DNA of 15,494 bases from Acuticoccus sp038745295. Its GTDB lineage: Bacteria > Pseudomonadota > Alphaproteobacteria > Rhizobiales > Amorphaceae. Position numbers and translations under genes: made by a program. Every line of letters begins with the position of its first letter. Within the stretch, counting starts at the first letter, position 1. A model generated the notes under the pieces. It was not told where the DNA came from and made no database searches. It was given only the letters and a program-made list of their open reading frames with translations. Positions 5,848 to 12,732 of this stretch are shown here, piece by piece. The DNA lies in NCBI GenBank assembly GCA_038745295.1, contig JBCDLN010000066.1, positions 1 to 15,494 of the forward strand. Reading direction: 5' to 3'.

Positions 5848-7436
5848 TGAGCGAAGGGGTTGAGACGGTGGCGGGAGTGAGCGGTGACGCGCCGCCCGCC
5901 GTCGCGCTGAAGGCGATAACAAAAGTCTTCGGCCTGGTGCGCGCCAACGATGCTGTGGATCTCAACGTGCCGCAGGGCACAATCCATGGCATCATCGGGG
6001 AAAATGGGGCCGGCAAATCAACGCTGGTCTCGATCCTGTCGGGCCACTACCGCGCTGATGAGGGCGAGATCACCCTTTTTGGCGAACCGGTGAAGCTCAA
6101 CACCAGCGCTGATGCCATCGCCCAAGGAATTGGCATGGTCCACCAGCACTTTATGCTGGTGCCGAACTTCACCGTTCTTGAGAACCTCATGCTGGGGCTT
6201 GCCCAGACGAAGCTTTTAGCCTCCAGCCGAGAGATGGTGCGCGACAAGCTTAACCACCTGATTGCGGCCTATGGGCTTGAGGTGGACGCCGATGCTGTTG
6301 TGGAGCGGTTGCCCGTCGGGTTTCAGCAGCGCGTTGAAATCATCAAAGCGCTGATAGGCGGGGGGCGCATCCTCATCCTCGATGAGCCCACAGGTGTGCT
6401 CACCCCCGATGAAACCGACCAGATGTTTGAAAGCCTTAGGATCTTAAAGGCCCAAGGGGTGACAGTCATCCTCATCACCCACAAGCTGCGGGAGATCATG
6501 GCCATCACCGACAACGTTTCGGTGATGCGCCACGGCAAGATGGTCGCTCATCGCAAGACCGCTGAGACATCGCGCGAGGAGCTGGCCGAGCTGATGGTGG
6601 GCCGCGCTGTGGAGGCGGTGCGCAACGATGCGACCGTGAGTGCTGGCGAAGTGGTGATGGATGTGCGCGGGGTGAGCCTGCGCGATGAAGCGGGGACCCT
6701 GCGCCTTAAGGACGTGTCGCTGGAGCTCCGCGCGGGAGAAATTGTGGGGATTGCCGGTGTTGCCGGCAACGGCCAGTCAGAGCTTTTAGCGGTTTTGTCT
6801 GCCATGCGTGCGCCAAACCAAGGTGAGATCCGTGTGGGGGGCCGAACGATTAGCGCCAAGACCCCGGCTGATCCGCGCGATATGCGCCATCTTGGTGTGG
6901 CCCACGTCCCCGAAGACAGGCATCGCGAAGGGCTCGTCCTGCCGTTTCACATGAGCGAAAATGCCGTCCTTGGTTATCTGCGCCATGCCCGCAGCGGGCG
7001 GCGCTGGTTCATCAAGAAAGGGCGGATGGAAGATCGCTGCGCGGATCTGATGGGTGCATTCGATGTGCGTCCGCCCGACCCAAGGCTGCGAGCCAACAAC
7101 TTTTCAGGAGGCAATCAGCAAAAGCTGGTGATGGCGCGCGAACACGGTGCCGAGCCCAAGGTGCTCTTGGTGGGCCAGCCCACCCGGGGCGTGGACATCG
7201 GCGCCATCGAGTTCATCCACCGCCAGCTTCTGGCGCTGCGCGACAGGGGATGTGCGATCCTGGTGGTGTCGGTGGAGCTTGATGAGATCATGGCGCTTTC
7301 CGACCGGATCATCGCCATGAATGCCGGGCGGATTGTGGGCGAGGTGCCTGGTAAAGGGGCCGACCGGCAAGAGGTGGGCCTGATGATGGCAGGGGTTGGA
7401 AAAGGTGCGATCACCTCGGAGCGGGCAGCCTCGTGA
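5847..7436 (+). CDS. Twin-domain ABC importer ATPase (nucleoside/BMP type)
   Basis: The 529-residue protein contains two fused nucleotide-binding domains, as in sugar and nucleoside importers of the CUT2/BMP class. Domain 1 has Walker A GENGAGKS (51-58), Q-loop region 'GMVHQHFML', an atypical signature LPVGFQQR (155-162), and Walker B ILILDEPTG with Asp179-Glu180. Domain 2 has a degenerate Walker A GVAGNGQS (304-311) lacking the lysine, a good signature FSGGNQQK (419-426), and a Walker B region LLVGQPTRG (440-448) lacking the catalytic Asp-Glu pair. One composite site (domain 1 Walker motifs plus domain 2 signature) should therefore hydrolyse ATP and the other should not, which is the norm in this family. 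It energises uptake of the BMP protein's ligand. The next gene starts at a GTGA overlap with its stop. Confidence 0.93.
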   Translation: MSEGVETVAGVSGDAPPAVALKAITKVFGLVRANDAVDLNVPQGTIHGIIGENGAGKSTLVSILSGHYRADEGEITLFGEPVKLNTSADAIAQGIGMVHQHFMLVPNFTVLENLMLGLAQTKLLASSREMVRDKLNHLIAAYGLEVDADAVVERLPVGFQQRVEIIKALIGGGRILILDEPTGVLTPDETDQMFESLRILKAQGVTVILITHKLREIMAITDNVSVMRHGKMVAHRKTAETSREELAELMVGRAVEAVRNDATVSAGEVVMDVRGVSLRDEAGTLRLKDVSLELRAGEIVGIAGVAGNGQSELLAVLSAMRAPNQGEIRVGGRTISAKTPADPRDMRHLGVAHVPEDRHREGLVLPFHMSENAVLGYLRHARSGRRWFIKKGRMEDRCADLMGAFDVRPPDPRLRANNFSGGNQQKLVMAREHGAEPKVLLVGQPTRGVDIGAIEFIHRQLLALRDRGCAILVVSVELDEIMALSDRIIAMNAGRIVGEVPGKGADRQEVGLMMAGVGKGAITSERAAS

Positions 7437-8539
7437 AGCGCGCGCCGCTGCCGCGCTGGGTGGACCTTGCGCTCATACCGTTTCTCAATTTGGTCATGGC
7501 GCTCGCGGTGGCCGGTGTTGTGGTGGCTCTTGTAGGGGAGAACCCCATCAGAGCCATGAAGGTGATGATTGACGGTGCGTTCGTCTATCCGGGGAGCCTT
7601 GGCTATACCCTCTACTACACCACCAACTTCATCTTTACCGGCCTTGCGGTGGCGGTCGCGTTCCAGGCGCGGCTCTTCAACATTGGCGGGGAAGGGCAAG
7701 CGGCCATGGGGGGGCTTGGGGCCGCACTCATCTGTCTGGGGCTCGATCCTTATATCCCTGGGATCTTAGTGATCCCCATTGCCATTGCCGCGGCGGCCTT
7801 CTTCGGGGCGGCGTGGGCGTTCTTGCCAGGCTTCTTGCAGGCGACGCGGGGAAGCCACGTTGTCATCACCACCATCATGTTCAACTTTATTGCCGCGGGC
7901 ATTTTGGTGACCCTTTTGACGGGCCCGCTCATCGAGCCTGGTCAATCCACCCCCCAAACCCGCGATATTGCGCCGGACGCAACGCTCCCCAAGATCCACG
8001 AGATCGCCCGGGCGCTGGGGTTTGATATGGCCTCATCACCGCTCAACATCTCCATTATTGTGGCCGTGCTTGCCTGTGTTGGCGTCTGGCTTCTTATCTG
8101 GCGCACGCCGCTTGGCTATCGGATGCGCACACTGGGGCAGAGCGAGCCGGCGGCGGTCTACTCGGGGGTGGCCGTGAAGCGCACCATTGTCGTGGTGATG
8201 TGCATTTCCGGTGGGCTCGCCGGGCTGATGGCCATCAACGACGTGATGGGGGCGCAGGAAAAGCTCCTGATCAACTTTACCGCAGGCTATGGTTTTACAG
8301 GGATTGCCGTTGCCCTGATGGGCCGCTCGCACCCTGTTGGCATTGTGCTGGCGAGCCTCCTTTTCGGAGCGCTTTACCAGGGTGGGGCTGAGCTTTCCTT
8401 TGAGTTCTCCACCATCGACCGGGACATGGTGCTCGTGATCCAGGGGCTGATCATCCTGTTTTCCGGGGCGCTCGCCTATATGCTGGAAACACCGCTTGGC
8501 CGGCTGTTCCAACCGCGACGGGCCACCGCCGGTGCTTGA
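7433..8539 (+). CDS. ABC importer permease 1 (BPD_transp_2 family)
   Basis: This 368-residue integral membrane protein has about 8-10 hydrophobic segments. It belongs to the branched-chain/CUT2/nucleoside permease superfamily. Typical landmarks are 'FNIGGEGQAAMGGLGA' after the second or third helix, 'GSHVVITTIMFNFIAAGILVTLL', 'YRMRTLGQSEPAAVYSGVAVKRTIV' (the cytoplasmic coupling loop), and 'GYGFTGIAVALMGRSHPVGIVLASLLFGALYQGG'. The N-terminal 'ALAVAGVVVALVGENPIRAMKVM' matches the first-position permease (YufP/NupP type) of BMP operons. It pairs with the second permease to form the channel. The start GTG 7433 overlaps the ATPase stop codon in a GTGA motif. Its own TGA (8537-8539) lies inside the next coding region. 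Confidence 0.93.
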   Translation: MKRAPLPRWVDLALIPFLNLVMALAVAGVVVALVGENPIRAMKVMIDGAFVYPGSLGYTLYYTTNFIFTGLAVAVAFQARLFNIGGEGQAAMGGLGAALICLGLDPYIPGILVIPIAIAAAAFFGAAWAFLPGFLQATRGSHVVITTIMFNFIAAGILVTLLTGPLIEPGQSTPQTRDIAPDATLPKIHEIARALGFDMASSPLNISIIVAVLACVGVWLLIWRTPLGYRMRTLGQSEPAAVYSGVAVKRTIVVVMCISGGLAGLMAINDVMGAQEKLLINFTAGYGFTGIAVALMGRSHPVGIVLASLLFGALYQGGAELSFEFSTIDRDMVLVIQGLIILFSGALAYMLETPLGRLFQPRRATAGA

Positions 8540-9521
8540 CGGCAGCTTCAGCGCCATATGGCTTGATGCCATGCAGATCGGGTCGAGCACCTTGAGGCTC
8601 GCAACGCCGCTGATTTTGTGCGCTATGGCGGGGCTCTTTTCAGAGCGCGCGGGAGTGGTGGACATTGGCCTTGAGGGCAAACTCCTCATGGGTGCCTTTG
8701 CGGCAGCCGCTGTCGCCTCGCTGTCCGGTTCGCCTTGGGCTGGGCTCATCGCTGCCATCGGGGCCGGGATGGCGATGGCGCTTCTTCATGGGTTTGCCAC
8801 CATTACCCACCGGGGCGATCAGATCGTGTCGGGGGTGGCTATCAACATTTTGGCGGCCGGGTTTACCATCGTTTTGGGGATCGCCCTCTTTTCCCAGGGC
8901 GGTCAGTCCCCGCCGCTGGCGCGGGAGGAGCGCTTTGGGCCCATCGACCTTCCCTTTGCCGAAGCGTGGGCCAGCGTCCCTTATCTTGGCCCTTTCTACG
9001 AAACATTTTTGAGCGGTCATAACCTCCTTGTTTACGTGGCGCTCCTGGCAGTTCCGATCTCAGCCTTCGTGTTATTTGCAACGGCCTTTGGCCTCAGGAT
9101 CCGGGCGGTTGGGGAAGCGCCAGAGGCTGTCGACAGTGCTGGCTATTCGGTGGCGTGGCTGCGCTACCGGGCTGTGATCATTGCAGGCGTTCTGTGTGGT
9201 GTGGCGGGCGCTTACCTTTCCATTGCCCATGGCGGCGGGTTTGTGCGCGACATGAGCGCCGGCAAAGGGTACATCGCGCTGGCAGCGCTCATTTTTGGCA
9301 AATGGCAACCGGTGCCGACCCTATTTGCGTGCCTGTTGTTTGGCGCGCTTGAAAGCTCGGCCGCGCGGCTTTCCAACGTGGAGATTCCCTTCATTGGGGA
9401 GATACCCATCGATGTGATCTTGATCGCCCCTTACGTGCTGACCGTGGTGCTTTTGGCTGGCTTTTTCGGCCGGGCGACGCCGCCACGGGCCTTGAGCGTC
9501 CCTTATGTGAAAGATCGCTAG
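8532..9521 (+). CDS. ABC importer permease 2 (BPD_transp_2 family)
   Basis: This hydrophobic protein of about 329 residues is the second half of the permease pair (YufQ/NupQ type). It begins 'STLRLATPLILCAMAGLFSERAGVVDIGLEGKLLMGAF', the recognisable opening of this subfamily. Later landmarks are 'THRGDQIVSGVAINILAAGFT', the coupling loop 'GLRIRAVGEAPEAVDSAGYSVAWLRYRAVIIAG', and 'GKGYIALAALIFGKWQP'. I chose GTG 8532, which overlaps the end of permease 1 by 8 bases. TTG 8496 would extend it within the upstream gene, and the in-frame ATG encoding Met of 'MQIGSS' is a shorter alternative; none has a strong ribosome site, consistent with coupled translation. The stop TAG (9519-9521) lies inside the first bases of the dispersed repeat. 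This is the last gene of the operon. Confidence 0.9.
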   Translation: MLDGSFSAIWLDAMQIGSSTLRLATPLILCAMAGLFSERAGVVDIGLEGKLLMGAFAAAAVASLSGSPWAGLIAAIGAGMAMALLHGFATITHRGDQIVSGVAINILAAGFTIVLGIALFSQGGQSPPLAREERFGPIDLPFAEAWASVPYLGPFYETFLSGHNLLVYVALLAVPISAFVLFATAFGLRIRAVGEAPEAVDSAGYSVAWLRYRAVIIAGVLCGVAGAYLSIAHGGGFVRDMSAGKGYIALAALIFGKWQPVPTLFACLLFGALESSAARLSNVEIPFIGEIPIDVILIAPYVLTVVLLAGFFGRATPPRALSVPYVKDR

Positions 9522-9634
9522 CGCATGTCTGGCTCGATCTGGATCATATCGAGCGAGGAAAACATGCGCGCTCTTCAGGGCGAGCACGTTTTCATCCGCT
9601 CAGTTTGATTCAAACTCAGCAGATCGTGCTCTAG
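9518..9634 (+). repeat. Dispersed structured repeat, copy A
   Basis: This 117-base unit runs from CTAG to CTAG and is about 92% identical (9 substitutions, two small indels) to copy B at 14499-14619, in the same orientation. It holds two hairpins: CTCGAT (9533-9538) with ATCGAG (9548-9553), and a longer one. The longer one has outer arms GAGCACG (9582-9588) and CGTGCTC (9625-9631) around a 15-base inner stem (9594-9608 with 9610-9624) with two mismatches. It separates the convergent permease 2 and secreted-protein genes and supplies the permease's TAG stop. It may act as a bidirectional terminator or be a small palindromic mobile element. Confidence 0.85.
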
Positions 9635-9683
9635 GGCCGACAGGCGCAGGCCAAGCCGGCCAGCGCAGGGTGCGCAGAGCGTC

Positions 9684-10118
9684 TCACTTCACTTTCGACC
9701 AAACGCTATTGCCTACCACGGAGTGTCTGGGCTCGATGTGCCGGTAAACGCACTCAAGCCGCTCCGGGGAGATCAATGTGCAGGTGTCAAAACCGTTGTC
9801 GTCCACCATGTGCACCTTGCTGCCATCTGGGCTGATGGCACCTGAGTAAAGCTCATCAGGAATGATGGTGTGCTGGTCGCCGCCGCCTTGGACAAGCTCA
9901 GCACCGCCAAAGCGATGCCCGTCTTGCCAGTCAATTCTGACGTCGATCTCAAACTCTTCCATAAAGTGGCGGTCGGCGCCCGCTGCGTCGCCAGCTGGTT
10001 TGTGTCCCACAACGCTCAGCGACACCTTCCAAAGCCCGCGCAAATCGGGCGGTGCCGTCTGCGCTGCGCTGACGGTGCACGTGATGGCCACGACAAGACT
10101 GGCGCTTAAAACCCGCAT
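9684..10118 (-). CDS. Small secreted protein of unknown function
   Basis: The 144-residue protein starts with a clear Sec signal peptide: MRVLSASLVVAITCTVSAAQ, with likely cleavage after SAA at about residue 19. The mature part 'DLRGLWKVSLSVVGHKPAGD' followed by alternating polar and hydrophobic strands, and later 'YSGAISPDGSKVHMVDDNGFDTCTLISPERLECVYRHIEP', suggests a small all-beta, lipocalin- or avidin-like periplasmic fold. I recall similar 'G-x-I-x-x-D-G-x-x-x-x-M-V-D-D-x-G' proteins annotated only as hypothetical. Two cysteines lie near the C-terminus and could form a disulfide. The start ATG 10118 follows an AGGTGGGG ribosome site, and a good promoter lies upstream, so it is probably transcribed alone. 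Function is not inferable. Confidence 0.8.
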   Translation of the reverse strand: MRVLSASLVVAITCTVSAAQTAPPDLRGLWKVSLSVVGHKPAGDAAGADRHFMEEFEIDVRIDWQDGHRFGGAELVQGGGDQHTIIPDELYSGAISPDGSKVHMVDDNGFDTCTLISPERLECVYRHIEPRHSVVGNSVWSKVK

Positions 10119-10151
10119 AGAACCCCACCTGACGTTAGATCAATGGGCGAA

Positions 10152-10180
10152 ATGCTACCGGTGCGTGTGTCGCACGACAA
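10152..10180 (-). promoter_or_regulatory. Candidate promoter of the small secreted protein gene
   Basis: On the minus strand, TTGTCG (10175-10180) and TAGCAT (10152-10157) are separated by exactly 17 bases. The -10 lies about 34 bases upstream of the ATG at 10118. Both hexamers match sigma70 consensus at four of six positions. Confidence 0.45.
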
Positions 10181-10222
10181 GGAGAACGTGCATCAGCCGA
10201 CCGTTGCCCAGTGAGACGGCGC

Positions 10223-10245
10223 CCCAACCGAGTTGCGCGGTTGGG
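10223..10245 (-). terminator. Hairpin after DUF427, likely end of the helicase transcript
   Basis: CCCAACCG (10223-10230) and CGGTTGGG (10238-10245) form a perfect 8-bp stem with a 7-base loop, starting 5 bases beyond the DUF427 stop codon. No U-tract follows on the minus strand. The position, strength and the fresh promoter beyond it all fit a transcript end. Confidence 0.55.
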
Positions 10246-10250
10246 CCAGG

Positions 10251-10832
10251 CTACCAGCCCTCGCTCCCCGGCGCGCCTTTGATGGGGCCTTTCAGCCAAG
10301 GGGTCACCCAGCCTGAATAGTAGCCTCCCGGTTGCGGCGTCACCGCAGTGTCACCAATAAACGCTTCATCCACACGGCTTGCATAGAAGACAATAGTCCC
10401 GGCGAGAGCCGCATAGCCCTCGGCAAGGTCGTCAAAGGGATCGGGGTAGGTGTATGCCGCTTCCCGGCTCACTTTCCCGCCGACCACAAGGTCAAAATAG
10501 ACTGCAGCGCCTTTCCATTCGCACACCGTCATGCGGCCTGTGGGACGCAGGACATCGGCCACCACGTCGGCCGCGGGAAAATGGTAGACGGGTGCGCCCG
10601 CCGTTTCCAAGACGCGAAGGCCGCTGGTGGTTTCAGCAACTGTTTGGCCCGCAAACACCACCCTCAGCCGCTCCTTTACAGGCTCGACGCGGGGCGGACG
10701 GGGAAAATCCCAAACCGATTCTTCACCATCACCAACAGGTTCAACGCGCAATGGGCGGCGGGAGTGGGCCCACCCGTCGCGCCCGTGTTTTACCCTTGCG
10801 AGGAGGGCGTTCTTATCAGGCAGATTTTGCAT
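10251..10832 (-). CDS. DUF427 domain protein
   Basis: The 193-residue protein has the DUF427 pattern. 'PPRVEPVKERLRVVFAGQTVAETTSGLRVLETAGAPVYHFPAADV' is followed by 'TVCEWKGAAVYFDLVV', then 'AAYTYPDPFDDLAEGYAALAGTIVFYA' and 'VDEAFIGDTAV'. The conserved Cys-Glu-Trp-Lys-Gly box and Tyr-Pro-x-Pro are both intact. The family is a small beta-fold with no settled biochemical role, found widely in actinobacteria, proteobacteria and fungi. About 45 N-terminal residues precede the domain and are rich in Arg and Pro. No signal peptide is seen, so it should be cytoplasmic. Its ATG lies 9 bases after the DUF1294 stop, without a strong ribosome site of its own, so the two are probably translationally coupled. 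Confidence 0.88.
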   Translation of the reverse strand: MQNLPDKNALLARVKHGRDGWAHSRRPLRVEPVGDGEESVWDFPRPPRVEPVKERLRVVFAGQTVAETTSGLRVLETAGAPVYHFPAADVVADVLRPTGRMTVCEWKGAAVYFDLVVGGKVSREAAYTYPDPFDDLAEGYAALAGTIVFYASRVDEAFIGDTAVTPQPGGYYSGWVTPWLKGPIKGAPGSEGW

Positions 10833-10841
10833 GGCCGGACG

Positions 10842-11129
10842 CTACAAAAGCCCGAACCAAACCGCGAGGAGACCAATTGAAGCGAGGAGTTGCAGGGCCA
10901 CGATCGCGCGCAAAACACTGCGAAAGGGTTCTTTTCGGGTTTTGTGGCGGATTTTACCGCTCAACCATACCATCAACGGTGCGGCCCCAAGGGCCGCAAG
11001 GGTGAGAAGCACCCGCTCAGGCACCCTGCGCCTTTCAGCAACAGCATCGCGCTTATCTTTGATGAAGAGAAGAGCGCCCGCAGCGTTCGCCACAATCAAC
11101 AACGCGATAATGGCGAGCGCATCCGTCAC
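10842..11129 (-). CDS. DUF1294 family small membrane protein
   Basis: The 95-residue protein carries the family signature: 'FIKDKRDAVAERRRVPERVLLTLAALGAAPLMVWLSG' followed by 'IRHKTRKEPF'. The D-K-x-x-A, R-(R/V)-P-E and R-H-K-T-x-K-x-x-F elements are all present. Three hydrophobic segments (about 5-24, 40-57 and 74-94) indicate an inner-membrane protein. No function is established for the stand-alone form. In other bacteria DUF1294 is often fused to a cold-shock domain. Here it lies 30 bases behind a DEAD-box helicase, another class tied to cold and RNA structure. That parallel is suggestive but is inference. The start is GTG 11129. Confidence 0.85.
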   Translation of the reverse strand: MTDALAIIALLIVANAAGALLFIKDKRDAVAERRRVPERVLLTLAALGAAPLMVWLSGKIRHKTRKEPFRSVLRAIVALQLLASIGLLAVWFGLL

Positions 11130-11159
11130 AAGGATGCAGCCCCTTGGCAGGGCGTGCTG

Positions 11160-12548
11160 TTAGGCGCGTTCAGTGGTTTTCGCCGTGGAGCGGCGGGGGG
11201 CGATGGGGCGCAGCAAGAATGCTGGAACATAGGGCGTATCGGCAAACACCACCTTCGCGTCTGCTGGCTCATCGCGGCGGGAGCGCCCACGTTCGTGGTC
11301 GCTCCGGGGCTTCTGCACCGGCTGATCGACGGGCTTAGCTTGAGCGTCCGCCTCCGCGTGCGATTTGGAGCGGCTGGAGCGACGCGGTTTTGACAACTTA
11401 GGTTTGGGCTCATCTTCGGCCGCAGGGGCAGCCTCGGTGAGCCACGGCACATCGCGCTTCAGCATCGCCTCGATGGCTTTGACGAGTTTATCGTCATCGC
11501 GCGTTGCCACGGTGAACGCTTTACCAGACCGGCCCGCCCGTCCTGTCCGGCCGATACGGTGCACGTAGTCTTCGCTGTTGTGGGGCACGTCATAATTGAA
11601 AACGTGGCTTACCTTCGGAATGTCGAGCCCGCGGGCCGCCACGTCCGACGCCACGAGGAGGCTGATGGTTCCGGACTTGAACGCATCGAGCGTTGCCATG
11701 CGGCTGCGTTGGTCCATGTCGCCGTGGAGGGCGCCTGCCGAATAGCCGTGCCGCTCCAGCGAGCGATAGAGTGTGCCGATATCGCGCTTGCGGTTGCAGA
11801 AGATGATGCCGTTGGTGAGCTCCCCCTCGCCGTCGATCAGCTTGCGCAAGGTGCTGCGCTTATCGGCAGGACTTCCGCCCGATTTGACGAAAAACTGCTC
11901 CACGGTCTCGGCCGTGGAGGACGGCGGCGACACCTCAACCCGCACAGGATTGTGTAGAAAGCGGTCCACCAGCGATTGGATTTCTTTGGGCATGGTGGCG
12001 GAGAAAAAGAGTGTTTGGCGCGTCATGGGGAGGAGCTTGCAGATCCGCTCAATGTCGGGGATGAACCCCATGTCGAGCATCCTGTCAGCTTCGTCCACCA
12101 CCAAGATTTCGATTTGCTGCAATAGCAGCTTACCCCGTTCAATGTGGTCCAATAGCCGGCCCGGCGTGGCGATGACCACATCTGCCCCACGGTCGATCTT
12201 CCGGTTCTGATCGCCAAAGGACACCCCACCGATCAGAAGGGCAACGGTGAGCTTATGATTGGCGCCGTAGCGATCAAAGCTCTCTTCTACTTGGGCGGCC
12301 AGTTCGCGGGTGGGCTCTAAAATGAGTGTTCTGGGCATTCGGGCCCGCGCGCGACCACGCTCAAGCAGCGAAAGCATCGGCAACACAAATGACGCCGTTT
12401 TGCCCGTTCCGGTCTGGGCAAGGCCTAAAACGTCCCGCTTTTCCAGGGCATGCGGGATCGCAGCCGCTTGGATGGGCGTGGGCTTGGTGTAGCCTGACGC
12501 TTCGACGGCACCCAGCACTTTACTGCTGAGCCCGAGCTCGGAGAACAA
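11160..12548 (-). CDS. rhlE: DEAD-box ATP-dependent RNA helicase, RhlE-like
   Basis: The 462-residue protein has all core motifs in order. They are the Q-motif (Phe2 and 'PTPIQ' 23-27), motif I AQTGTGKT (44-51), PTREL (79-83), GG (107-108), TPGR (128-131), DEAD (152-155), SAT (183-185), 'IIFCNRKRD', 'ALHGDMDQRSR', 'LVASDVAARGLDIP' and motif VI HRIGRTGR (330-337). A basic, Lys/Arg/Ser-rich low-complexity tail of about 95 residues follows, as in RhlE proteins, and probably binds RNA. Such helicases remodel RNA in ribosome assembly and mRNA decay and often help growth in the cold. The start is TTG 12548: no ATG, GTG or other TTG occurs in frame before a TGA upstream, and no ribosome site is evident. 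DUF1294 and DUF427 follow on the same strand. Confidence 0.93.
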   Translation of the reverse strand: MFSELGLSSKVLGAVEASGYTKPTPIQAAAIPHALEKRDVLGLAQTGTGKTASFVLPMLSLLERGRARARMPRTLILEPTRELAAQVEESFDRYGANHKLTVALLIGGVSFGDQNRKIDRGADVVIATPGRLLDHIERGKLLLQQIEILVVDEADRMLDMGFIPDIERICKLLPMTRQTLFFSATMPKEIQSLVDRFLHNPVRVEVSPPSSTAETVEQFFVKSGGSPADKRSTLRKLIDGEGELTNGIIFCNRKRDIGTLYRSLERHGYSAGALHGDMDQRSRMATLDAFKSGTISLLVASDVAARGLDIPKVSHVFNYDVPHNSEDYVHRIGRTGRAGRSGKAFTVATRDDDKLVKAIEAMLKRDVPWLTEAAPAAEDEPKPKLSKPRRSSRSKSHAEADAQAKPVDQPVQKPRSDHERGRSRRDEPADAKVVFADTPYVPAFLLRPIAPRRSTAKTTERA

Positions 12549-12605
12549 CGGATCAGTAATGTCTAGTATGTCTCATCTTTGGCTGGTGACCACTGAGCGC
12601 CACGC

Positions 12606-12624
12606 AGCACGGTTGTGTCGTGCT
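12606..12624 (-). promoter_or_regulatory. Stem-loop in the helicase 5' leader
   Basis: AGCACG (12606-12611) and CGTGCT (12619-12624) form a 6-bp stem with a 7-base loop, about 10 bases after the expected transcription start of the helicase on the minus strand. Such a 5' stem can stabilise a message or regulate it, but no function is shown. Confidence 0.35.
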
Positions 12625-12640
12625 ATTCGACTGAACCCGG

Positions 12641-12669
12641 GTGTTAACAAATAAAGTGTCGATGTCAAC
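12641..12669 (-). promoter_or_regulatory. Candidate promoter of the helicase-DUF1294-DUF427 transcript
   Basis: On the minus strand a perfect -35 TTGACA (12664-12669) is followed by a 17-base spacer and a weaker -10, TAACAC (12641-12646). The implied start near 12634 gives a leader of about 85 bases before the TTG start codon. The rest of the 184-base divergent gap up to the gamma-glutamyltransferase gene holds only weak promoter-like elements for the rightward direction (TTGGCA 12676-12681, TATTAC 12697-12702, spacer 15). Confidence 0.5.
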
Positions 12670-12732
12670 ATGAGTTTGGCATCGCCCCGCGCTTGGTATT
12701 ACCACTATTCCAAGCTCTTCTGACTAAAAACT

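Noticed and set aside
5847..7436. Missing Walker lysine and Walker B acid in ATPase domain 2, as a sign of gene decay
   Set aside because: Asymmetric twin ATPases with one degenerate site are normal for this importer family, and the complementary signature motif in domain 2 is intact.
9518..9634. Repeat copies as insertion-sequence ends or a MITE with terminal inverted repeats
   Set aside because: The left and right ends of the unit are not inverted copies of each other, and apart from CTAG at both ends no target duplication is visible; the palindromes are internal.
10332..11163. Several long + frames (10332-10880, 10454-11005, 10627-11163)
   Set aside because: They are antisense to the clearly recognised DUF427 and DUF1294 genes and have no domain-like sequence.
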